Position numbers and translations under genes: made by a program. The notes beneath the pieces are model-generated. The model was given only the letters and a program-made list of their open reading frames with translations, did no database searches and was not told where the DNA came from. From Lanius collurio (taxonomy: Eukaryota; Chordata; Aves; Passeriformes; Laniidae): a stretch of 64,000 bases of DNA. Positions 49,825-61,800 of this stretch are shown in pieces; the first letter of the stretch is position 1; each line of letters opens with the position of its first letter. The DNA lies in contig JACBWW010000029.1 in the NCBI GenBank assembly GCA_020086605.1, positions 3,630,975 through 3,694,974 of the forward strand, written 5' to 3'.

Positions 49825-52800
49825 GTTAGTAACTTGTGATGTTCTCTGTGCTGAATCTGGGACTGGCAGAGGACTCAGCCTGGGAGTGCCCATAAGGACA
49901 GAGAGAGGCTTAGAGAGCCCTTGTTTTTTAAGAAGCATGGTGGTATAGCAAAAGATCACCAATTTTTTTGCTGTACTACGTGTATTGGTTTGCTATAACG
50001 TGTCTTGTTAACTGCTCTTGCTTTTTCATGTGGAAATAGTGAAGTTTTATTGGTAGATGAAAGCATCTATTTTTTACTAGAATTAACAGTTTAAGAACAA
50101 GCAGAAAAGCCAAACCCCCATTTTTCTAAGTGGGAGAATACCAATTTCCAACCAGACTGAATTCTTCCATAAAAAGCCCCACTTTGAACAAAAATGTAAT
50201 ACAATTTTTTTTTGTAAATTCAGAAAAATGGTAATGTCTTGTCAACACTTGCTAAGGAAGGCATTTTCACATGGCTGCAGTAATTTGGCTACAATAGATA
50301 GACTTCAGCAGGAGTTGGGTTTGAAGCAATGGTCTTTCAGTTTCCTCTCTGTTTCTATTGAAAAAGCACTAATGGAATATTTCTTGACAGTTCCTTGCAA
50401 TGCCACTGATGATGCAAAAGAGGATGAACCATATTATACCAGCTTTAAGTGGCTTAGTAAAAAGAAATGGGTATCAGCTACACACCTGCTGACTCATTAT
50501 TAATTTGATAATTTGTGTGAAGTACTGCAAATGGAATGGGCCTTGAAAAGGAATTTGTCATTTTGGACAAACAACAATGATATGGCCTAGCTCTGGTATC
50601 CCAATTTTAAGTGATGGTGAAGAATGCCAAAAATGTATGTGTGAGTTTGATGCAACTACCAAGGCAGGGATGTGGAATAATGGAGAAACAGCTACTGAAC
50701 CATCCTTGGAACTTGGATTTTAAGCCTGACAAAAAGAAATGCAGTAAAGGAGGGTACAAAGACACAAAAAAAGGATGTGATTTTGCATTTGAATGACAGA
50801 AAGTGCAATGTTCCAGAAAGGACTGGGCATTAGAGACCTTCTATCAGTGCGAAATAATGCATTGGATTAGCTTTTATCAAGAGGTATTTGGGTGGATTAG
50901 GAAACTGCATCAAGTATTTTAATTAAATGCTTTTGCTTTAAAATTTCCCTTCAAAGATTTTTGTGTGGTTTCATTGTTGGTTTTTCTGTCGCAGATGTTG
51001 CCAGTCAAGCTTCGATTAAGGCGAGTCCAACCTTTTCTATTCTGATTCTCCCTTTGTTTTGCCAACTTACACTGCTTAATGCATGCTCTGAGCAAAGTCC
51101 ATTTAGATGCACTATACTTAGATATTATAATGCTTTTTCAGTGGTGGAAAAAGCAGTGAATCTCTCCATATTTAGAGACAACACTTAGGTAATACAGCAA
51201 CGGCTCCAGCTGACAGTGTGTGTTTGGTGCTCGATGCTCTGATCATACACAAACAGCTCTGGGCTGGAAATCTCATGAAGTGATGTTAGAAATGACATGA
51301 ATTACATTTTTAATGATATTTTAGAATATAGCTTCTGATCCAGCAGAAACCCCTGCTTCTGATAATTCCTGAGTTTCATAATTAAAAGAATTAAGGCAAG
51401 TCCTTTGAGTCTCAGAAAATAATTTGATTCAATGACTTAAAGTCAGTTCCATTCATGTTTTAATCAAGCAAGCTTGTCTCCTTGGTAAAGATCCTTTCGG
51501 GGAACACAGTAGCCAAAAATAACAAAACGGTTCATTGCTTCTCCCTGGTCTGCATCTCAGTTACCCAGCAGAAGATGCAATGGGCTGCTGCAACATTGCA
51601 CAGTATTACTGCTCTGCTTCCTGAGAGGATTGTGCTTTTCTGTGCTTGTCTTGCCCATGAATCACTCTTCAGTCACTCTGGCCCGTTCATTCCCCTTGCA
51701 TCCCTCTGGCACTTGCAGGGCTCTATTTTCTGCTCTTGGCTAACTTTATAACGTGCAGTCCTCCGCTGTAGCAGGTAGCAATTTGCAGCTGTATGTAAAT
51801 GAAATGTGTTCCCTAAATATATATTCCTTGACCCGTGATTAATGGTTCTTGCAATGGGTTTTGAACTTTCTCGTTGCCTTTTCTGCTTTGGGAGCCTCGA
51901 GCAGGGCTCTGGGCGCAGCCTGTGCCACGTGTGGTGTATGGGCAGGAGGAGTGTGGTTTGTGTGAGCAAACTGGTGCTGGTAAGAGCCTGCAGCACACCC
52001 AAAAAAGATTCAGTGTGAACAAACAGTTCTCAGGATCTTGCTGGGAGCCTCCACTGATTGCCCTCCTCTGTGCTTTTCAGAACGAATGCAGGAAAATTTG
52101 GTCACTTCTGCGCAGCGGGAAGTTCTCCTGTCCCACCACCAGGGAGCCCTTCAGCAGCCCAAACAACAAAGGAGACCTCAACAAGTGCATGATGTGCCAA
52201 AGGCTGCTGTGAGTATCAGCTGCCTGCTGGCTCCAGTGGCAGCCCTGCCCACCCACAGCATGTCCTCTCCTCCCACAGCAGGGAGCCAGCTCTCAGGAGG
52301 CTCCATGCTATAAAGTTGTTATCCCTGGCCAACCAGACCAGTTTGTAGTTCTTCAGCAAACCTGTGAAGCCAGTAGCTCTCTCCAGCTCATCACACGGTG
52401 GGGATTCACCACGGAGCGTGAGGAACAAATGCAGAGTGAAAATTTACACAGATTAGTTTCTTGTTTCCATGGATTGTGTTTCTTAGGATGGAGAGAGCTG
52501 GATATTAGGCAGGGAGAAAGGATGGCACAATGCCCCCAGTGCAGAGATGTTAAACACTCTGGGCATGTGTCAGGGAGCTGAGCCCTGGTCTGCGCTGCTG
52601 CCTTGTGCAATGGGCAGGTGGGGTCGGCGGGACTGGCCTTTAATCACCCCCTATTTTGGCTTTGTGTCCGAGCACTGCACGCTGCCCTGTCACTCACACC
52701 TCCCTTTCTTGCAGGGAAAGAGACTCAAAAAACAAAGGCAGTGGTGGAGAGGCGGACAGGAATGTGAACTCCTTGGGAAAGGTGAGGTGAAACATCGCTG

Positions 52801-55800
52801 CCGAAGCCAGTTTTATTGGTGATGGCATCGCGTCTGCTGCCTCTGACCCGCTGCCCAGGGCGCTTCCTCGTCTGCAGCGTGGGAAAGGGCCCTGCAGTGG
52901 GAGCAGGGCAAACATGCCCAGCCTTGGGAATAGTGTGAGGCTTTGTGCCATCCACCAGCACAAAAGAAACCAAAACTCCTGGCGGCTCCTCCCAGGCAAT
53001 CACGGCACCTCCGGTGTGTGCCTGACCCCGAGCCTTGGCTGAGGAGGATGCCTGCCTGTTTATAAGGCACACCATTGGCATCTGGCAAATATTTAATAGC
53101 AAGGTTGGCGCATGTGAGCTCTGACTAGGGCAGGGTGTGGGAACAGACCGGCTCTAATTGTCCCTTGTTTATCTTGTTGATGCACCTGGCTGGTTTCTTT
53201 TACCCATAGCTGTTTCTCTAGATAGCAGCTTTTTATGTGGAGGGAGCTGTCCTTTTAGCCTTGGGTTTTTATTCTAGATGGGAGTGAATCGGTTTCCATC
53301 AGATAGTGTTGGTTGTGGTGATTGATTTATTTATTTTTTACATCTGGTTAAGCAGGGTAGCTTTCTAGCTCTTGTGTGTGTGCACAAATTAAAGGCTTTG
53401 TAAGGCATAGCTGTCCTAAGGGACATCTTTTTTTTTTTAGACATCTGACTTGCCAAAGTGTGGTCCTGAAGGCAGAAGGACAGTTTTACAGCGTCAGGAA
53501 GAGACCTACACTGAATTTCTTTGTTAAGCCATAGATTTTCTGTCTGGCTTTTGGCAAGTAATTTTCTAGGCTTGACTTCCCCATCTGCAGAGCTGGGATA
53601 AGCTATCAAGCCATCTCCTCTACATGGTGTGAGAGGAAAAATGTATTGCAGATCACATGGCGGATAAGGTTTTAAGTGCTACATAAATGAACCTAAAGAC
53701 TTCACGTGTTCCATGTGTTTCTTACGCTGCACACTTGCCCTGAAAGTTAAAGGAAGGCTGTTCAGAGGGAAGTAAAGGCCAAGTTGAAATGCTTAAGCAG
53801 GCTTTGGTACAAAAGCCTTTTGTGAAATAGAGTGCTTTGGTTCAATTAACACATACCATTGTGTTAAGTGGAAGGTAAAAACACCCACCTCTTACTCTCC
53901 TGTACCTGGGGATAGGAGGTGTTCAAGGATTATATTTTTTTTTATGCCTGCAGCTTCATATTTTTACTGTGCATGGGTTTTAAAATTCTTAGTAGTACGT
54001 TCTCTCATGAGAGATGGGAAAACTGACTTTCTCATCTGAAATTCACTGAAACTGTGGATTTTAGAGCAGAGCTTAGGTCCTTTGGGCAGGCACTTGCATG
54101 TGTTATCTATTAGAAATAGCAACAAGGCTGCCCTGGATGCAAAAGACAGATCTGCTCATCTAAACATACGGATTTATTTGTTTTATGCTGCATGTTTTGG
54201 TTTTCCACCGAGTTACGCCTCAAGGAAGCAAAACAACGTTTGAAATGTAATTCCTTGGGTGGATAATCCTTTGTGGATTTGTGGGAGATGCGTCTCTCTG
54301 TCAGCCTATCCATGTCAACCCGTGCTTTTGGCGTTTGCACAGGATGAATGTCGGGAATTTCGGGATCTGTTCAAGAGAGGGAAGCTTTCCTGCACCAGGG
54401 AGAACGACCCTGTCCGGGATGCCTCTGGGAAGCAGCACAGCAATAAGTGCATCATGTGTGCAGAGAAGTTGTGAGTAAAGGAAAGGAGCGTGGGATTGCA
54501 CCGGCGGTGGGGAAGCCTCTCCTCCCTGGAGCACCCTGGAATTCACTTTCTCATCTTCTTCTCTTCCAGCAAAAGGGAGAACGAGCGGAAGTTATCTAAA
54601 AACAGACAAGGAAAAGATAAGGTGAGATTAAAGTATTAGGCAGGTCAATATAGGACTTTATTGGATTTTCACCCAAGACACAGAAAAGGCAATGTTACTC
54701 TACTCGGTTGCTCTTTCTCCTCCAACTTAATTTAAGATCCACTTTCTTTGCCCTCCTTATTTCTTATTCATGCTCTTGAGTCCCTCAAGTGAACAGCTTG
54801 TGCCTGACTATTATGGTCTACCCCGCTGACCTGTGGATCTAGGGACAGGCAAATCCTGACAGAGCAGGAAGCCAGGTGTGCTGTGCTGCCCTGAATTTCA
54901 GCTCATGGGTGGAGAAGTCAGTTCTGCTGAGGCTGCTAATTAGGTGGAAAAGAAAAATCTGTGAAAGGCCCTAAATCTGAACTCTGCACAGCGTAAGAGA
55001 TCGTTGTGTTCTGGGAGATGTCAGCCCTGCACAATCTCCAGGCCTGTGGCTCGGTTTTGGCTTTTTTTTTTTGTTGGAAACTCTGTTCTCATAGAGCTAT
55101 GTTTTGCCACCCTCTCCCTGGCACGCTGCAGCCACCATGTCTCTGTGCACTGATGCTTTGCTGGCAAAAGCAGCCCTGTAAAAGGGAAAATAGTTGTTTT
55201 CCACCACTTTCCTCTTGATTCCTGCTATGGTAGGGGCTGGTGTGGCCCCCTTAAGCCTCAGTCTTGGGGATAATCCTGTTTTAGTGCTTTTTCTAATGAC
55301 TTTGGCACCAAAAAATAGACGTGTAAGTGAAATTTGCTGATGGCAAAGCTGGGAGGCGGTATCAGCAGAGGAGGATCAGCAGATCACTCAAGACTAATTG
55401 GATAGTGCTGAGGCCTGGAGTAATAGAAACAAGATAAAATGTAATGGCAGTGGCAAGATCACACAGTCAGTGATTAACAAGAATTCCTACTCATTGGCTA
55501 GAAGTGACAAAGGACAAGAAAGCCCTGCATTTATTAGCGGGTCAGGGATGTGACAGGCTATGAAAAAGGCAAATGGACAACTTGATGTACTCGGTGAGAT
55601 TTTTTACAGCAGAGGTCAGCCTGAACAGGGCTCCAGAAATGCTGGGTCAAAGAGAAAGTGTTGGAGGGAGGCTCTTAGGGGAAGGAAAATCTGTCTGCAG
55701 AGAATTGGGCTGCTGGGCTGGTCCCAGGGATTAAGGCCCAGAGGAGCTGGGAGAGCTTTCCTGGGCTTGTTGGGAAGGGAAAGCTTTGCCTGAACTGTGC

Positions 55801-58800
55801 TGGGGTGTAAGCACACGCTGGTGGTGGGGAGAAGCAGTGAGGCTCGTGGGGAGCCCCTCTGGAGTGAGTGTAGTGCTTCTTTCTGGTGGGACAATGCTTT
55901 ATGGCTGTTGGCACAGCAGCAGAGACTCACCCAGGGCCAGATCATCTCTGCTATCCCTGCCTGGCGTGGCCCTAGGGAAGTGCAGGGCTTTGTACTCAGA
56001 GTGGTTTGCCAGCATTACCCTCCTGGGAAAGCTGAGGAGCTGGAGAATGAGGTGCCCTGGATGGGGATGCAGGACAACACTGGGGAAACCTTGCCCTGGC
56101 AGAGAGGATGAGGTGGTGTAAACTTCTGAGCAAAGCAAAGGGTGAGGCCAGTGACCTGCTGAGGGCCTTCGTGCAGGCTAGCAAACCTGTGCACAAAATG
56201 GGCAGAAAATTGCAAGCATTAAAACCTGCTTTTATAAAGAAAAGGGTATGTGGCAGTCACTTCCCTATCCTTTGTATTTGCTGTTTGGAACTGCCTGTTG
56301 CAGTGTGTGAAATAGTTGAAATTAGGGGGACTGAATGTTTCCATCCATGTTACATAACAGGGGCAGGTTAACACAGTTTCTGTACAGCAGTTTTGAACAA
56401 GGAACAAATTAATCATCCGCTCTCCAAACAACCTTCCTGGGCTTGTGGGCTATTAAGTATGTTTGCATTGTGCTTTTATGTTTTAACTGCTGCTTCTTGA
56501 TTGACACGTCCCAAAGTGTGGCTGGTTTGGAGGATCCTACGCGCTTTGTAAAGAAAATTATCTCGAGCTACAATCTGGGAAAAGGCTGTAACTGTGTATT
56601 AAGGATGTTGGGAGAAAAGGGAGTGACTTCATTACTGTATCGGTCACATCACTGGCATGCTTTGGATAGCCCAACCAGGAGAATAATAATTAGTGGGACC
56701 ATACTAGAAAACTCCCAACACGTGCTGTGCAGGCAGAAGGACCCGGAATTTTTCTGACTCACCCCTCTGTTTATATGCTAAGTGGCTGCTACTGCACATC
56801 CTCTTCTCTCACCCCCACCCAGACTCTCCTGTGATGTATTTGTGATGGTCCCATGTTTTCCTGGTGGGAAACCCCAGGTTTCTAAGGATCTGATCGATAA
56901 GGCAAGGAGGACAGAGTGCCCTAACGCTGCCCTCCTTCTGCAGGATGACTGCAGCGAGTTTCGCTCCCAGTTTGAAGCTGGTGGACGCCTGTCCTGCACC
57001 AGGGAGAACGCCCCTGTCCGGGATGCCTCTGGCAAGCAGCACACCAACAAATGTCTCATGTGTGCTGAGAAGCTGTGAGTACCCCTTCCTCTGAGCAGCG
57101 ACAGCAAAGAGGGAACCCTCTGGCTGCCAAAGTGCGGCTTCTGCCTGTGAAGCTGCATCTGGGCAATGCCTGGGAGAGTCCTGACTCCCAGTGGCCCTCT
57201 AAGAGATCTTCTGGCAGTGGGGCTTCTCTTTGCACTTCCCTGTCAGCACTAAGGGCCCAGGGGCAGGTGAGAAGCAGTGTGGAGTAGAGGAGGAGAAGCA
57301 AAGTTGACAGAGAGCAGCCCCTTTCCCAGGGGACTGTCGGGCACGGGCAGCTCCTGAGGAGTTTCCCACACGTGTACTTTGCCTTCCAGATGCTCTCTCT
57401 CTACTCCCATAGAGCATATGCAGAAGCAGCCCTGATATGAAAGCAGCCACCTTGGATCCAGGATGTAGCATACAGTGGGAATGGTGAGGAGAAAGGGAGA
57501 AGGCTTAGGGGTGGGAATTAGGAACAGGACCACCAGGAACAGGGGCTGTGGATGGGGAGGTGGTACTTAGTGGCAGGACACTGGCTTACAGGGCAGCCCT
57601 GGGTGCTGGTGGCACTCCATTTTTTCTCCTCTTCCCTTCTTGCAGCAAAAAAGAAGCTCAAGCTCAGAGAGGGGGTGGAACTGTCCAGCGCAACAAATTG
57701 CCCCCTTCAGAGAGGACAAACCAGGTGAGATGGAGCTTGGAGCCTATACTGAATTCAGAAAGGGTCTGGTGAGAGTCTGTGGGGTCTGGATGGCCAAGGA
57801 CTGCCTGTGGTCATCCTGGGGTGATCAAGGTGGTCAGCCTGGGGTGATCAAGGTGCTTAGGATTGTGTAGCCAACTAATAGTGGGGGAGAAGCTCCTTGG
57901 ACCTGGGTGTGAGCATATAAGCTGGACTCATTTGGGCCTGACAGAACAGCCCCTCTCACTTTCCCATGATGTGACCCTATATGAGAGATAAAGAGCAGGT
58001 TCAGACCCCCCCAACAATCCCCTAAGCCCTTGGATGATAACATTTGGTGGGTATGGAGTGCATCAAACCCGCTACTTTAAGAACAGCCCTATCATTCTTT
58101 GGGTCTGGGAGGATGAGGGGGGAGGGCAGGAGCTGTTTTAGCTTTGCTGCTTCTCTACTTGCATAAAAGTTTTTGTTGAGTGTGTTCTGCCCCTTTTGCA
58201 GAAGGACTGTGGTGGTTCACGGCAGGGTGTAAACGAGCAGCGTCCCTTCTCAGGCAGAGGGTGAGTTCAGCAGCAGGGCTGGCAGCCTGTCCTCACATGC
58301 ACCACCAGCCCTGGCACTGGTTTCTGACCCCTTCCATGTACATGTATTTTTTAGGGGTGGTTAGGAAATTTATTGGAGCAAGAATGGTTTGGCAGCACAG
58401 GAGCAGCACGGTCTGGGATGGAGCAGTGAATGTTTGGTGCTTGCTACAGCACTCCCCACTGGCTGAGCTGGTGATGGGGATGAGACACAGAGTGGGGTGT
58501 GTTTCTCATGAAGCCCTTGCTCCTTTTTGGCCTCGATGTTGTGTGTACGAAGCACCAGTGGTTGCTGTGCTCAGAATCCATCTCAGGACACTTTGTCCAG
58601 CAAAACCTGTCTCCTGGCAGTGCACATGTGTGTGCCTGGCCCTGGCTCAAAGGCAGTGCCTGCACCACGTGCTTTCTGGGCACTGGTCAGGCAGGAGCTG
58701 TTTGTTTTGTAGCTGTTGGCCCTGAGCAGGACTTAGCTGCTGCTTTTTCTGGGACACACTGAGATTTCTTGCTTTTGGCTGGTACAATTCCTTCATGTCC

Positions 58801-61800
58801 CCCTTCCACCAAGTGCTGCCAGCAGACAAAGGGGTGCAGAGCCCTGGGGTGGTGGTGCACTCGGACTGAGCACAGGGCAAGGCTGTGTCCTGCTCTTGGC
58901 TTCCTCCCTTTCAGCATCTATCTGGGGGGCTTCTTGCCCTCTCCTACTGGGTGGGTGGGTGAGTGGATACCATGGTGCAAACAGCCCTCCAAGAGCTGTG
59001 GGTTCTGCAGGGAGGGTGGGTTTGCCCTCTGCTCCCCCTGTTTGGAAGGAGTTGGTGATGAGCTGTATCTCTGCTCTCTCTGCCAGCCCACAAGGTCAGC
59101 GTGGCAGAAACTGCAACCGGTCACCCGGCCGCAAGTCCCAGAGCAGAGACACCGATGAGGACACGATGGTAAATCCACCTCCTGCCCCTCGGGTGGCAGC
59201 TGTGTGGGCAGAAATGGGGCTCCTGCCCCTCGGGTGGCAGCTGTGTGGGCAGAAATGGGGCTCCTGCCCCTCGGGTGGCAGCTGTGTGGGCAGAAATGAG
59301 GACCTCTCCCATGGGGTGCTCCTCTGCTGGTGCTGAGCCACCCCTGCTCCTTTCCCAGCAGCTGTTCCCGTTCTTGCTGTAACCCTGAAGCTTTTCACTT
59401 GGCCCCATGTCCCTGGAAGGGTTTGAATGAGTGAAAGTATCTGTAGCCTGCTGCCAGCCCCTGTGTCACCTGGCACTGACACAGAGGGAAGGGTTTGGCT
59501 CCTTGTGGAAACCCCTCAGCTGTGGGGGTGTGGGTCTTGAGCTCAGGTTGGAATCCTGCCCCAGATGTAGCTAAAGTGGGGTGAGGAGTGCTCTTCCCAA
59601 CATGCTGAGAATAAAGGCCATGGTCAGAGCAGGGTGGTGGAGCTGACCAGGGAATGAGGATAAGTTTGGCAGAAGGAAGGAGTGCTAAAGGGGGAAACAC
59701 TGAGTGGTAGATGACAACCATGTAAGGAATAATGTAGGAGGAAGGTGGGGGTGTCTGCTCTCCCTTCTCATGAGAAGAAAATGGAATAGCTCCAACAGAG
59801 CTAAAAGTGGAAAATGTGAACTAATAAGAGAAAATAAGTTACCGTAAAAAGGGTGACTAAACTGTGGATCTCACTATCACAGGGTGTTGTCTAGAGGTAG
59901 GATGGTTAAAAAAAAATACCTGATGTTTTAATTCCTCCAGCATTTTCATACAGTAATTTAAATAGCATTTTGGAAGAGATAGGAAATGTGTTTCTATGGG
60001 TTTGGAGGGATCTTACTACCAACTGTCTTAACTCTCTCTGAAGCTTCTGCTGCTGACCAGTTTTGGAAAAGGGATATTTGAGTTAAAAACCCAATAAATA
60101 GTTCAGATACAGCAATTTTGATGTATTCCAGAAGAAGCATTAGGTGCATTAAGGCCAGTCTGCTTCAGGGCTTAATGGTATTTACTGGTAGCACTGGAGG
60201 GGCAGTGATGCCAATGAGCCTGACAGACCAGAGGTGATTCAGGGAGCAGATCTGCTCCTCTCCTCTTTCCAGGGCCACCTGTGGGTTTTGTCACAGACAA
60301 TTCCCAGAGCCAAAGGAATGGTGGCACTGGCTGCTGGCCCCTGTGATGCACAGGGCTGCTGGTGGGGTGGCCTCCTGCCCTGGGCTGAGGTGCAGGCAGC
60401 AATGTCTGGTGCGTAGGAAGGCATCCAGCAGAGGATTGCAAAGGTCAGCAGTGTCTGCTCTCACGTCACTGATGATTACCCAGATGAGGGAGGAAGCAGC
60501 ACATTATGGAAATTAGCAAGTGACGTTTAACCAGCAGGTGCTATCACAGCACCCCAACATCACCAAAACCTCCCCCTGTGCTGCCTAGCATGAAATCCTC
60601 TTTCCCTGGGGGGCTTCCTGCCCTGTAGGGCTGCTGATAAACCATCATTTTTGTCCTAAATGCTGCATCTCCAGGTAGAAGGGGAGATGGAATGTTCTCT
60701 CAGCCCCATTGCACCATTTGCAGCCGTTGCAACACATTTTGTAGCACCTGGAGAGGGGTTGGGAGCCCTTTAGTCACTTCTTTGTGTCTTTTTTGGGATC
60801 CTGGAGCTGCGGTGGGGCTGAGGAAGGGGCTGTCCGTGCCAGGGAACAGGCTGTGCTATCCCTGACCTCTGCTGTCGGGAATCTGCTATGACCGTGCAGG
60901 CACCCGCTCCGCTCGCAGGGTGCGAGAGGCTTTTTAGGATCCCGAAAGGTTCTGTCAGTGCATCCTGGCTGTGCCACGTGTGGTTTGTAGGGAAAAGTGT
61001 GCCTGAATGTTCCCGTTGCCGTGCTCAGAGGAAGCAGGAGGGCACCCCTCGTTATTCATAGCCGCTCGTGTCTGCGGTGGGCGTCAGCAGCGCTGCGTGT
61101 CGCACCGCCCGCGGGCAGCGCCAGGCTGCTCCAGGCGTTCTTCCTCCCTTCTGGCCACTGGGTTTCATCTCAATCCCTGCAGATAAAATGGTATCAGCGT
61201 ACTCATATAAAAGACTAGGTACGGGTGGAAGAAGATTCTTGTCTTGTGGATGCACTTTGAGAGAAATAAACCTTGCCCCAGACCGTGGTGTTGGGGTGGA
61301 TCAGATGAGAGGGGCGTGAGGGCTCTGTCCCCCCAAAGCTTGGCTGACTGGTCCAACAAGAGACACGGTCTCTTTTCAAGGCTGGCTGGAGGTGTGGTGG
61401 ATGTGATACAGGACAGAGGGGCCCCATGCAAGGCTTGGTTTGTGAGCACTTTCAAGTCACATAAAGGAGGGTCTTGCCTGTGAACCGGCACCAAATGTGA
61501 TTTCTTTCTCTCTTCAGCTGGACTGTGATCGAATTCTGCATGGGGTAAAGGGAGGAAGGATTTTCTGCAGCGAATCCTCACAACCAGTCTGTGGCACTGA
61601 TGGGAAAACATACAAAAATGAATGTGACTTGTGTTCAGCTGCCATGTGAGTAGGCGGAGAGATTTCAGTAATACAGGGCCATCCACCATTCCCGAGTGTC
61701 TTTTGCAGAACAGTGTTTGTTTTGATACATCATGACTCACTATCAAGTGTGTCCTTGGTGCTTTGCTGTTAAGCAAACATAGATCAAAATGCCTGAGATT

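Noticed and set aside
60980..61130. CpG-rich segment in intron 10 as an alternative promoter
   Set aside because: No TATA box, start-codon context or signal-peptide exon follows; it is short.
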